Of a stretch of DNA of 64,000 nucleotides, positions 24,101-38,120 are shown piece by piece (within the stretch, counting starts at the first letter, position 1; every line of letters starts with the position of its first letter). This DNA comes from Strigamia acuminata (lineage: Eukaryota; Arthropoda; Chilopoda; Geophilomorpha; Linotaeniidae), in the NCBI GenBank assembly GCA_949358305.1, contig OX442321.1:1302001-1366000 (forward strand), given 5' to 3'. The translations under genes and the position numbers were made by a program. The notes beneath the pieces were generated by a model. The model ran no database searches. It saw only the letters and a list, made by a program, of their open reading frames with translations, and had not been told where the DNA came from.

Positions 24101-27100
24101 CGTCAAGTCGCAAATGCATTAATTATGCATTTTGATCTCGTTATGTCGAATAACTTGGGTTTATGTCGGTTCGAATTTGAGAGAATTTGAATAGCGGTGA
24201 ATCGATAGATTGATTTATTCAGGGAAAAAATATTCAAGAAGGAAAAACGATATTGTCCAGTGGTAAATTTGGATGAAAATTTGCACATTTTAAACCGAGT
24301 TAAATTCAATTTTTTTCTCTATCTGGAATATCGATTTATTGAATTAATTTGCTTGAATTTAAGAAAAGTAGAATTTAAATACAAATTTTGAACAAAAAAA
24401 TATAAAGCAAATTCTGACTTAAAAAAAAATTTTTAACCAGAAATTCAAATTTTGATTCAAAATTTGTTCAAAAAATTCAAATTTTGATTCAAAATTGTTC
24501 AAAAAATTCAAATTTTGATTCAAAATTTGTTCAAAAAATTCAAATTCTAACCAAAAAATTCAAATTCCAACCAAAAAATTCAAATTCTAACCAAAAAATT
24601 CAAATTTTAACAAAAAAATTAAAATTCTAACCAAAAAATTCAAATTCTAACCAAAAAATTCAAGTTTAAACCAAGAAATTCAATAAATATAATCAAACTT
24701 TCACCATTTCAACAACAAAAAATTAGCTAATCCACACACATTCATACATAAATGCAATAAATATTAACTTTAAATGAAACCAAAAATAAACTTCCTTTAA
24801 CTGACTCCATCCCTTTAAACCAACAACAACTATGACAAATAACAAAAAAAAAAATCCAACCACCAAATTATTCATTCCCCCTAATAATTTATCACAGCAA
24901 GTCAAGTCAAAGACTCAACGTCGACTCGGTCGGTGGTCCCGATAATAAATACATAAGAAATAAATAAGAAAAAAAAGCAGAAAAAGACAATTCATAATCC
25001 CCACTATTTCAAACGGCAAAAGCCTATCGAGCGTTCCGCGTTCCCATCTATTTTTAGAATCCTCAAAGCACCTCAGCTTTAAACCCTTCGCAATCGCAAC
25101 AACATTTCTACATTTGTTATTCCCGCATTCCAAAAAAAAGAAAAAAAAACGTCAGCTCCTTGTGACGCCATTAATTTACAGCAACCGGAAGTCACTACTC
25201 ACGTTTATCTCAACAAAGAAAAAAAAATAAAGAATGCAGGTCGCGGAACGACGAAACATGATCGACCCGCCCAAGATTAAAGGGACGCTAACGAAAGGAA
25301 CGGCTCACCATGCTGATCACCCGTTCCCATTAGAACACATGAGTTAAGCACCATTGGGTCTGGTCAGTACTTGGATGGGTGACCTGCTGGGAATCCCAGA
25401 TATTTCTCATCCTTGTCCGATTGAGATACCGTTTCTACGGCAAGATCATCTGCCACCCGCCCCCAACTGGGTTTTCAGTGGTTTCCGCAGTTCTTGACGT
25501 AAATGTAAGGTTAGGTCCTTAAGAAAGTTGTCCCACAGATTGCGGCTTGCATGCCCTAAGACCCCAGACTAGAGTAACTAACCAGATGTAAGTAGAGTAC
25601 CTGTACTCTACTTATACTTATTCTTAAACTTATACTTTTACTTATACTTGAACTTACTTATACTTGAACTTACTTATACTTGAACTTACTTATACTTGAA
25701 CTTACTTATACTTGAACTTACTTATACTTGAACTTACTTATACTTGAACTTACTTATACTTGAACTTACTTATACTTGAACTTACTTATACTTGAACTTA
25801 CTTATACTTGAACTTACTTATACTTGAACTTACTTATAATTGAACTTACTTATACTTGAACTTACTTATACTTGAACTTACTTATACTTGAACTTACTTA
25901 TACTTGAACTTATACTTATACTTGAACTTACTTATACTTGAACTTATACTTATTCTTGCGGCTTTTTCGGTAAGCAAATATTAAATTACCAAATGCTGAA
26001 TTTTGTTTACGCTTCAGTTAACAGCAATTTTTTTATATCAATTTCAATATTTCATTATGAATTTTATAAAAAAATTTAAAAACCGGTACATCGACATCCC
26101 AAAGCCTCCTTTCGTGACACTGGGAAAGAATTCAGTGTTTGATAATTAAGTGTAAGTGTAAGTATTGTGTCTGTTAGCACAGTCAGCCCAATAGGTGGAG
26201 TGCTTGTGTAGGGATTTAGGTCAAGCAGGGCATGATCTAACATTTGGTTACCCTGCCACGCTCCTCAACCGGGTTCTCCGCGGTTTCCCCGTTGTCAGTG
26301 CAAATGCAAGGTTGAGTCCTCTTGAAAGCAGTACCATAGATCAAAAAAAGAAAATGCTATAGATGTATATGGTTCAAAAGCCGGGCTATGGTGCCATCTC
26401 TTGGGAAAGAAAATGTTTTCAAAAAATGCCTTCTGTATGAACTCGTTACTGAGGATACCAGATGTTGGCCAACACATTGTGCTTGCAACTCAAATAATTC
26501 ATACTTTTTTTTGCAGCTGCTGTTGCAATGTCCACGATTGACCGCAGATCATTGATCGAAGCAAGGCAACCTGTAAAGCACGCTTAAAGAATAAGAAATC
26601 ATTTTGAGGTGCAGTTTGTGTAGGGTTGAGCTGCCGGCTTACTGATAAAATCTAAAATATTACTCGCTGTAGTCACTATGTTTCCAGCTTCAATATCTGA
26701 CCAACTATTTCACTTGTAATGCCACTATCTATGTCCAATTGTATAAGCGTGCCATCACTCTGCTTCCTCTTTACAAACTAATGCCAAACTGAAGCGGCTT
26801 TATAGATTGGCATAGAAGAGTCCCATGTGGTCTTGGAGTTTCAAAATTACTTCAATGTTCAGACGAGGACCAACTTGCAATAGCGGCTTTAACATACGCA
26901 AGGCCCTAGCCAAGCGTGGAGGAGCAAAGCCCCTTAGGGACAAAAAACTTTTTTTCTAAAAAATTTCTTCCTTTTCTCGAGGCCCTAGGCAAGCGTGGAA
27001 AAGCAAGGCTCCTTTGGGGCAAGAAACTTTTTTTAATTTTAAATTCTTCCCTTTCCCGAGGCCCTAGGCAAGCTTGGAAAAGCAAAGCCCCGTAGGGATA

Positions 27101-30100
27101 AAAAATGCTTCCCTTTTCCTGAGTGGAAAAGCCTGAAGCCCTATGCAAAAGCCCTGCAGCCACTGCTTTTATACGCGAAGCAGTTTAAACTACGCTAGCT
27201 GCAGCCATGGCATTTCTATGCCCAAGCGTAGGAGGTTATCCGTTATCTTGTAGATAACCCATGCAATCAACTAACTCATTATTAAGCATTAAGAATTAAG
27301 TCCAGGTCAATCAAAGGCCGAAAGAGCAATTACAGTCATGAGCTTCGTACATCCTCAAAGCTGGCCCGCCAGGAGTTACTGAAATTATTTTGATAACTTT
27401 CTGATGCTGCAACGCATGACAAAAGTAATGTGCCAGTAACTATACACAACAATAATAAAGAAACATTAGGAGGTTTCATAAATGATGCGCTGAAGGTGCT
27501 GAAGCGATTGTGACGATTATTCTGCTGAAGCAATTATCATGTGACTTGCGTGGGTCAATCGCTTCAGCGTTTCAGCACTTATTTATAATCACTGAAAAGA
27601 GAGATTTTCATGCTTAAAACATAACAACATAACCGGAAGTCATGTGACAGTAGTATAATCAATTGGACCTGGCACCACCTACAGTCAGCGCACGGTATCT
27701 TGATGCTAAATTCGTACTGTGCATCCTATTCGGCGCAGTCGATTTTCTAATTCCAGTTGTTATTTAGCTGTATTAAGCCTAATATTAGGCCTATCAATGC
27801 TAAAACAAAGTAAATAAACAACAATATTTTGGTCATACTGTGTGAATTACTTTTAATGATGAGTTTATTGTTGTTTGTTTACTTTATTTTAGCATTAGGC
27901 CTAATAATAGGCTTAATACTGCTAAATAACAACTGGAATTAGAAAATTGTCTGCGCAGAATGGGATGCGCAGTACGAATTTAGCATCAAGATACCGTGCG
28001 CTGACTGTAGTGGGTCTTCAATTATACAGTAATTATGATTATTGGAATAATCACTTCAGCGCCTTCAGCACTTCATTTACGAAACCCCTTAATATTTCAA
28101 TACCACGCTGTAAATTACTTTTGTTAATGAGTTTATTGTTGCCTATTTACTTTGGCTCAATACTAAAGCAGCTACTGGAGTTAGAAAATCATCTGCGCAG
28201 AATGGAATGAGCAGTATAAATTTATTGTCCAGATACCAGGCACAAACTAGTTTTTGGCCAACAGGGATATTGTCTCTTTGATACCACTTGTGGATTGCTC
28301 AAGTCCTGCAGATATTCGTGCTAGGGATTGGTTGGCAAAGGCAATATCTGGTCATCAAATTCCTTTGTTCTTATAGGAAATTACTTCACAGTGATGTCTT
28401 ATGACAGCATTAACCGGTGTATGCTTCAAAGCTTTTTTATTGTTAAAATCCACCATAAATGTAAAGTGGAGCATTAAGCTGTATTGAAATGGCTGGTTCC
28501 CATTGATTTCAATGCATTCACATTGTATTTGGTTGTTAAAAGCTACTTAAATATCTGGAATGAACAAATACAGTAGCCGTGATTTGAAAACCCCTTCCCA
28601 ATTGAATGTAGCTTTGTACATTTTCATTGGCTATTTATTATCTGTCATTTTGCTCTGTAAGTGGAAATCAATTGTGCTTTCCCATTACAAACTTGTGAAA
28701 TGTCAGTCATCAACGAACAAATAGCAGCAAAACCATAGATATTTTCATGACGAAACCACGTCTAGGAACTTTGAGTTATTGAGAGCTGTTAAGCAGCTTG
28801 CTGGTCATAACTTAAACACTTGCCGGTACTTGCAAGTGAAAATTATTGAGTGTTAAACATCCTAATCCATTGATGCAATAAATCTCTTGGTTGAATCACT
28901 CCTTTGGGATTTCGCACAAAAAGCGAATAAAATATGATGTCGTATTAATATATTGCAGTCCGGAAAATTACAAATGCGATTTCCCGGTATAAATTTGTTC
29001 CTGTAGCCTGACCTATCCAGATTTCCCGGTATAAATTTGTTCCCGTAGCCTGACCTATCCAGATTTCCCGGTATAAATTTGTTCCCGTAACCTGACCTAT
29101 CCAGATTTCCCGGTATAAATTTGTTCCCGTAGCCTGACCTATCCAGATTTACCGGTAAATTTGTTCCCGTAGCCTGACCCATCCAGATTTCCCGGTACTA
29201 AATTTGTTCCCGTAGCCTGACCTATCCTGATTTACCGATAAATTTGTTCCCGTAGCCTGACCTATCCAGATTTCCCGGTACTAAATTTGTTCCCGTAGCC
29301 TGACCTATCCTGATTTACCGATAAATTTGTTCCCGTAGCCTGACCTATCCAGATTTCCCGGTACTAAATTTGTTCCCAGTCCAGCTCTGTTGAAAATCTT
29401 TCAGATGTTCACCTCTGGCCAAAAAAATCTTCAAATTTTCCTATGCTGCAACACCAGGGTCATATAGTTTGTTTGAAGATTTTCATCTCCCATTAATTTT
29501 CACCGCGCGGCTTAAAATTTGGTAGTAAATATACAACCGTGAAGTTGCAACTCAGCACACCTCCAGGGATTACTGTGTAGTTTTTAGAATTGCAATACAA
29601 CTTTTGGAAAAATCAATAACTTCCAGATACTCTGATGTTGTCCAACATTAGAGCAAGCTCAAATTCTGCCGACAGCAATTATTAAGGTCTGTTTTTGACT
29701 GAAACGTAATCAAGCGTTGAACTTTCACCAGTCAATAACAGTGAACAGAAAAGTCTTCCAACCAATTATCCGACTTAAAAAATAAAAAGAATGCATTCAA
29801 TCTACAAAAAATTGAAGTGCACTCTACAGAAGATGCAATGTGCAATTCCACCAAGACAAATCTTTAAGTCAAAAAGAAAGTAAAAATGCCTAAGTATCTT
29901 TTAGCCAAGTACTTTTAAAAGCAGCACATCCACTTGTCAAGACGCACAAGAAAATTTACTTTGAATGGTAAATATTGGATGTCTAGCGTTCCAAAAACTC
30001 TTGGAAACTTAGCCATAGCGAAGACATGAGATTCACCGATGTAGCTGTCGTTCAGCTTTATCTTCTGATGATGGGTCTTAACTTAAGACAGGAACATCAA

Positions 30101-33100
30101 ACCTTCTAAGAGCTCTGCATTGAAAACAACTCCTCATTGCATTCGCTAAAGGGAATAGTCTCTTCTCAATAAAATCATTAGCAGCAAAAAGTAGATGTGT
30201 CTTCTGCTTTGCATAAATTGTGCATTGGCAATGTCCTAGCCTAGGGATAAATAAAACTATAAATAATTCAGGATCCAGCCCCTTTTTCTCACGAGCCAGC
30301 ATATCTATTTTGCAAATACAGGTTAAGAAATTCATGCGCCCGGTAAAAAATTTCAGCGCCATGGCGACCATGTGCAATTTTGACATAAACGTTGGCGTTA
30401 CTTAAAAACCGCAAGTGCTAGGAGTCTGAAAGTTTGTATACCGGGTGTCCCAAAAGTTTGAACCCTCCAAGTAATTTCCAAAATACATGAGATATCAGAA
30501 AACTGCAAAAAACTCATATAGGAAATCATTCATTGCAAACCTGATGGTTGTATTACAATTTTTTTTTATTAATCTTAAAAGTAAAATAAACGCTAACGTA
30601 AAATCCGAAGTCTGCTATTGGTCCATAGACCCTAAGCATTGCGCCTCAAGTAATCCTGTCTGTGCTAACTCATCTAAAATATAGCAATAGACTTGTGTCC
30701 AAGAAAACTCCCCAGTAAGCAAAGCAATTTTTCCTGGCAATAGACTCTTCCTTAGAATAACTTCGTTAGAAGCAGATTTTCCCTTTTTATGAGTTGGCTG
30801 TACCGCACAATATAAAACACGATTTCTAATGCAGAAAGCAATTCTGCCATTAATATACAGTGAGAAGAGAAACCAACTTCAGACATACATAAAAACATCA
30901 CAGACACCCTCTTAAAGTGCATCCGTGCTCGTTATCCGGTATTCAGTGTTTTCCGTATTCAGTAATTTTGTTAACACTACCATCCCTAGAGATGATCACC
31001 AATTGAAAGACTCCTCAGAACAGATATTGGAATGCAATTCAAACAGATCCCAGCCATTCTCTTGGAAAACAAATAAGAGAAAAGTAAAACTGTCATCAAC
31101 TTCTTGCAACTTGTTTGCCAAGTAAACTTTTCATTTCTTCAGAGATTTCTTTTCATGTCAAGTGCAAACTGACACATGATGAATGGGGCTTTACTTCTTT
31201 CAATGGAAAATATATGGTCTTCAATTTTTAAGGATGAAAACAACTTATATCTGGTTAGATTTGACCCCAAAGTGAAATGCTAACCACAACCTATCCTTTA
31301 TACCCAACAAAATACATCTCCTCCCCTGTACTAGCTGAATAGAGCTGCTGACAGATCAAAATTTATATGTCAAGCTAAAGCAAAAAATAACAGCTTCTGT
31401 TCTCCTCTGGAAGTTGTCCATAAAAGACATGACATTGTTTCTTTTTTTAAAGTTGACGTTCTCGCTTGAGGTGTAAAAGCAATTCTATAAGGGAAAAAAT
31501 ACAGCCATTGAATCTCATAAATCAAACAAACAACCACCAAAAGCAACAGCATCTAAGTAAACATATTTGTATATTTAAGTAAGGCTTTCAGTGCTCTCTC
31601 GGCATCAGATATTGTCAATTTCCCAGGTTTGCGTAATGTTGCACTCTATCAATTTAAAATGAAGGTAGAACAACAAAGCACAAAAGGCTGGATTTAGAGT
31701 TTAAATAACTGCTGACTTTCTTCTTGGTTAAAGATCAAGTGGCCAAATAGGTCCACTAAGCAGTGCCACAAAATGGTGTTAATAAACAACAATTTAGGAC
31801 CTACATCTTTCAATACAATAACTGACATCTTCCTCTGCCCGCAACTGCGCAAAGGGTCTTTCAAAATCCCTAATTGACTATTTGTACTCACATGCCCTTT
31901 GTGGGCAACAGAGTCCCCCCTGCACTGCGGAGTTTTGTGGCATCGTAGTTCCGCCACTGCCTTTCCGCACCAGAAACGTCGGCCACAGGGATATTGACTG
32001 TGTGCAGCCGACGTTTAAACAAGTCACGACATATCTGCTGTATTTGTTTTGCGATGTTAAAAAACACAAAAACAAAAACACAAACGTCTAAAACACTTGG
32101 TGTAATCCAGAAGCAGATTTCATCTCGACATGTTTATTAATTTTGTTTACACAACAATGTTACTGTAATGATGCATCACTAGTAATATCGTACATTGATA
32201 CCAATATTCACGTTACAACAAACTTAATTGAATTTAAAGTAAGTAAATATTTTGTAATATTTTAAACGGCCAAACATCGATTACCGGCAAATTCCGGTAT
32301 CATTCAAAGCCTTATCTGTATATTAATAAAAATGAACCGAACTCATCCATCTCACGCTTTCAATATTGACTGCGCATTTCCACGTCTGGTACTAAATCAA
32401 AGAGATGACTGGCTGTTGTGCCATCAGCTCGGTGCAGGTTCCCACAAAATCCTGCATCGACTTCACCCAAATTACTCAACCAAATTTGTTATTGGAAGTA
32501 AGCTTTATGTTTACGTATCCTTTTAACCATCTTGCTTATTCGTTACAGAATGTCAATACCCATCGGCTGGAACAACAAAAATTAAAGCTGGATACGCCAA
32601 CTGCATATCAAATCAAATAGAAAATATAAAGTAGTCAATAATCGCTGGAAAGTGACCTACGGGGAACATCTCATCTTTTCAATCAAACTAAACAACATTA
32701 CAAGCAACAGCCGCTTAACGCTCTTATTTCGCTCCAAAAAAACAAGATCGTTAACTGAAATCACTTAAAACACGGCTTTTTGAATGCAGCTACTAAGTGC
32801 ATTCAAAAACTCATACACTTACCGTATTTTACCGATTAAGAGTCGCCCTCGAATAGTAGCCGCGGCTGAGACACCAAGAATACCGTATTTTTGCAAAAGT
32901 ACGGTATATTGTTTCCGTATTTCATCAACATAAACAAGGATGACGGCATTGTAAGTGTCAGAAATGAATGTTACATTAAACAAATGTAACATACGAAAAG
33001 CCGAAATTGTAATTGCTGACAAAAATGGCAGTTAATCGATAAAATACGTTATTTTATGATTATAAAACAACCACTTTATAATTGATTTAACCAATTAATT

Positions 33101-36100
33101 TATATTTTTATCTTAAAAGTTTTACATTGCTTGCAATATATTGTTTGTAAATAAAAAATAAATTTATCGACAAACTTCAAATTTATCGTGATAATAAACG
33201 AAACGTGTATATAAATTTAATATTTGGCAATAAATTTATAAGACTTTTACAACCACGGTAAAATTGTATCTTTTACAACTCCTTTATTCACATTTCTTTT
33301 AAATAAATCTTTTATTGCATCCAGTATTCAGGGTTTATTTTTCTGCATATTCCAGAAAAATGGCAATTTATGCATTTATTTACCGATTTTCACAAAATAT
33401 GCAATTTAAGCTAATTTCGGCTTTTTATTCAATATAAATATATTCTACGCATTTATGCATTTATCCGATGTCTATTTATATCTTTTAATCGCAATTTTAA
33501 CACCTAAAACGCTTGAAACACGGCTTTTTCGGCGCATCTATTCTTTATTCTCCTCAGCATCCTTTTCCCGTCACCACATTTGACAAGTATGGATTTCTTT
33601 TCGGTGTCCGTCCGAAGATTCTTCGAATACCTTCAAAAAAAGTCATCGGTCTCCCAAAGAAGAAGAAATTCCTATTTTGACGAAGATGTATATTTTCTTC
33701 TTCGCAAGAGCCAAACTAGTGATCGATGAGGGATTAAAGCTGGGTGATGTCAATCTGGATTCCATTCGTCACTTCATTTAAGCCTAAACTGTTCTCCAGA
33801 GTCTTTATCCCCCCTTGTGGCAGCTCGGCAAAATGATTAAATTTGCAGGTGCACTTTTACATCACGGTCTTGACTTGGCGATTATCATCAACTGATAAAT
33901 AATTTGGCAAGCTAATTTGCATGGAGCCGAGTTGCCATGACTACAACTTTAATGGCTACCTTGTTTGTAGCAAAGATGTCTCAATGGTAATTTCGGGCTC
34001 TCAATGACCAGGACAATTCCTATTACGTCTGTTTCAGAACCCCATTAGACCTGCACTTAAAAATCGTGTGTTGCTTTCAACTGGGATTTGCACATAAATA
34101 AAAAAAACATTTAAAACAAAAAAATAAAAATAAAATTTTTTCTTTCGTTTAAACAAATTCAAGTCTCCGAATTGCCAATTTGGGCAAATGCACCGAATGA
34201 AGCCCAACACCCAGGCTGCCCTGCATTAAGTTGGGATGATATTGCCTACATGTGTTTAGGCTAATGCATTCGCTCCATGAAGTAAACAAACCACACATCC
34301 AGGCGTATACGTGCGATCATTATAAACATGGCTGCACCAAGACAGTCGGGGGATTGTGGCAAGTGTTTGGCGCTAGCTTCGGCAGCCAATCTTGTTCACA
34401 CAACTGGCTTTGCACAATCTGGATTAAACGGTTTTGAATTACACATTTTTGTATACACGTTTGCACTAATTTTCAGAACTGGGTTCGAATGTTGTTACTG
34501 TATTGAGAGTTTGGCCAGACTGCCGATAAACTCCGTCGTTACCGCCCGACATTATAAATTGAGTACGGATTTTTTTCAATGAGAAATGAACCAAAACAAG
34601 CTTAAAAAGCGTTTTTAGATGTCCAAAATGTAGGAAATTGGCCTAAATTGCTATAAATGTACACAAATTTTCATAATAACTTTAGAATATCAAGAAAACT
34701 CCCATTTCTGGCCAAAATTCCAACAGTTAATCATCAGGGCAGTTTTAATTTAAAAACCCAAAAAACAGCTTACAACCAGCATGTTTCGCTACATACGGCA
34801 GGCCGAGGGTAATATGGTAAGCTAGCTCAATATTAGAGTTTGCGGCAGGTACTTTTTCCTTCTAAAAACTCCCGTTAAGCCTATAAGTATAGTTGAAAAC
34901 TTATAACTCTACCGGAGCTTACACTATAACTGAAAATAGCGTAGCCAATCTGGTAGTTTTCCACTATTTACGTCACTAACTAAAAATCTGGATTAGCATT
35001 GGCCTGTTTCGCCGCCATTTTGAATTCATAATCATAATTCATAATTGTAAGGGAAAAGTACCTGCCGCAAACTTTCTATTCTGGTGCGCACAAGGTACAG
35101 TCGAGCCTCGTTATAACGAATCACAAAGGACTAAAGACACCACAGTTCAGGTGCGTGCACTACACTTTATTGGACACTAATTATGGTTTTGGTCATCAGT
35201 TTGCAGAATGCAACCTAGTTGTGTCCAATGACAATGGAAAATATCTGCTTACAAGAGAGTTTTCTCAGACACAAAGGTTTAGGACGCTGAGCTATTTTCC
35301 CCGGCAGGAGAGATTATTTGGTAAGTTACGTGTTCGGGTCTTAGCAATATTCTTAGTATATAATTCACTTTATTCTTGTCCAACGTATTTTAAACGTACC
35401 TCCACCCTAGTTTTTTGTTATCATTTGCAGGCAAGCGACACAAAGCCATTGTTTATGGTGCAAACTGGTGTTTTTCTAACTCGCGGCGACGACTCAAGCG
35501 CAGTCGTATGTGGTTATTCACCCAATTTCCTTTTCGCCGTAAAGTCAACTCGAAAGAATTCAAATAAGACGATTAAGATTGAAATCACTTCTTTGACTTA
35601 TAAAAGCAACTTATCTCTTCAGCACCTGCTACCATATTAATTATTGTTACCGTATGTTGTAGGTAGCCATCTTTTCCGATCAGTTTTTAGCGCATTCAAT
35701 TCATGAACATGAACACGTATCCTCGTGTTATTTTCTATTGATTCATTGTTCTGTGCGCTGATTGGATGACAGCAATCACGTGTCATGCATTGCTTGCCAA
35801 CTAAGCATGTTTGTTACCTATTGTCATCCCAGAATACAGTGCGGCTATATATTGTGGCGCCATCGGTGGCAAAACGCAGCGAACATATGCAGGGGCGGAT
35901 CTTTTAAAAGATTGGGAGAAGCCAACTTAAATTTAAGCTTGAATTTCTAAGGAGCAGAATTTTCAAAGGTGAATAAATAAATAAATAATGTTCAGAACAC
36001 TCCAATTTTTTTTTAAACAAACATTATTGTTGTGTGAACAAATTCAGAAATTTTCAGAAAATTATATTAAACCAAAAAAAAGTTTTCCTATTCAAGAAGA

Positions 36101-38081
36101 GCGTTGTCCCAAAATTGGTATAGGGTTGCCCATCTGAGGGTTAAGTAATTTTAGAAGAAGATAATTCGTCTTTTGAAGACTGAATGCACCTACTCTTGAA
36201 CACGAGATTCTCGGTGTCCAAAACATCCCTGGAAACATGATTAAACTCTTAGCGCGACCTTAAGACCTTTCGAAGGTCAAAACGAGATTTTACACCAGAT
36301 TCTCTCGTTAAATCTCACACACCATAAACTAAAAACTAAAATCTAGAACCCCAACCTTTAAATCGATTTTTAACTGCCATCAAGATTAAATTTGACCATC
36401 AAACAATAACTGGTGATTATTGGTCTGCAATGATCATGCACTCCCATTAGCAAATTGCTCATTTATTACACATTTTCCCACACAGTTTTATAATTTGACT
36501 TGCTTCATTCCAATTTCAATCAACCAATTGGTTAATCAATCCCCAGAAACAATTTTCCTTCCTGGAACCTCACTCAAAGCTCTCTAACCACTCAATTCCC
36601 ACATTAGCAATGAAAAAAGCAAAACAGGGTAATTGTTTTTCGCTTCTACCTCAATTTCTTCACTTGTACCAACATTCAGCTGTCACTAAAAGCCTTGAAA
36701 ATTTAATTCCACAAAAAATTGACTTCTTAATTCAATCAAGTCTTTCAGTTTACATATGCCAGCATTGCAGAAGCCGAAATAAAAAATAATCTAAAAATAG
36801 AAAATTGTAATTCAATTGCCTGCAAAATTCCACTTTTACTATTAAAAATTAAATTTAGAAAAAATATATTTAAAAAAAAATCGCATAACAAGAGCAAAGT
36901 CAAGATGTCAGCCTTAAACGTTCCATAAAAGCCGCCGTAACTTTTTGTCGGCTTCATGCCTTCCGGTTTTGGGAACCAACAAACTCAAAGGACTTTGAAT
37001 GCACCTATGATCTGCACCGGGAATCTTGATACCAAATTCCTTTAGGCCCGGCTCAATATACTACAGCTCGCGGGGCAAAAATGCACAATGGACACACTGC
37101 CCTTAAATTTCCTCCTTAAATTCTACATACAAAAAAAACTTCCTTTTTACTACCAACATAGATAGATATTCTAACAAGAAGACCGCCGGAGTGTGTAATC
37201 CACATTCGTTTAATTTTTTGTTAAAATAAAGTATTGTTATTATCTAAACCAGGGGTCGGCAAATAATTTTAAGTGGGGTCCGGATACTATTGAAAATTTT
37301 TATCGAGGTCCAGAAAAAAAACACTCAAAAATCAAATAAACCCTCCAATAAACACACACAACCCAAAAAATACCAGGAAAACACAAGAAAAAACATCGAA
37401 AAACCAAAGACACCGAGAGAAAAACGTTGCTAAAACGTCACCGCGATCCAAGTTTCGACCTTCCGCTAATCTAAACAGTCAATACTTTTTTTTATTTTAA
37501 TGCACCCCTCTCTCACATTGTTACAAACAGTTACAACACAAAATTCTTTATTGTGTGTTGTAACACTACTTTATGATGTCACATGTCACATGTCCAGCAG
37601 CCTATTCACCAAGTGTAATGATAAAATTGACCTTTTTACTCAAAAAATAAAAAAGTAAAGAATTCTGTGTGTTGTAACTGTTTTAAACAATGTGAGAGAA
37701 AGGTATTGACTGTTTAGATAATAACAATACTTTATTTAAAAAAAAAATAAACAATTGTGGATTACACACTCCTGCAGTCTCCTTGTAAGGCAATTTTAGT
37801 TGCTTTTAAGATTCCAGACGCAGCACAATATCTTTGGCGATGCCTTTCTCGGCTTGTCGCTTCCTCGCTTGTTTATTTTGACCAGGATTCAGTCGTGTCC
37901 ACACCTGGGGCTAAGTATCAGGGAGGCCGTCTCAGTCTTCTGCAGCATTCCCGGCTCTTCTACACCCACTAATGATGCTAAATTCAAACTGCACATCCCA
38001 TTCTACACCGGCAAATTCTTAGCCAGCAAAACATTGTTTAATTCTCTTTCCTTGTAATTACTCCATTAGAGTGTATTTCCG

Positions 38082-38120
<39 letters not shown>

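Noticed and set aside
25299-25402. Functional 5S rRNA gene
   Set aside because: Central region diverged and sequence runs into SINE body without a terminator-like T run at the expected place.
26165-26250. tRNA gene or tRNA-derived SINE head
   Set aside because: No convincing A and B boxes and no cloverleaf; left as SINE body with unknown head.
28862-29182. 106-codon minus frame repeating GYGNKFIPGNLDRS
   Set aside because: The 42-bp tandem array read in frame; no start context or conservation evidence.
28975-29380. CRISPR-like regular repeats
   Set aside because: Units are contiguous with no unique spacers, and the DNA is clearly animal.
31694-32091. Frames of 67-87 codons around a GC-richer patch
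   Set aside because: All readings similar in length; no family, start or splice support.
34328-34582. 84-codon plus frame MAAPRQSGDCGKCLAL
   Set aside because: Good start context but becomes hydrophobic random-like sequence; no homology or gene structure.
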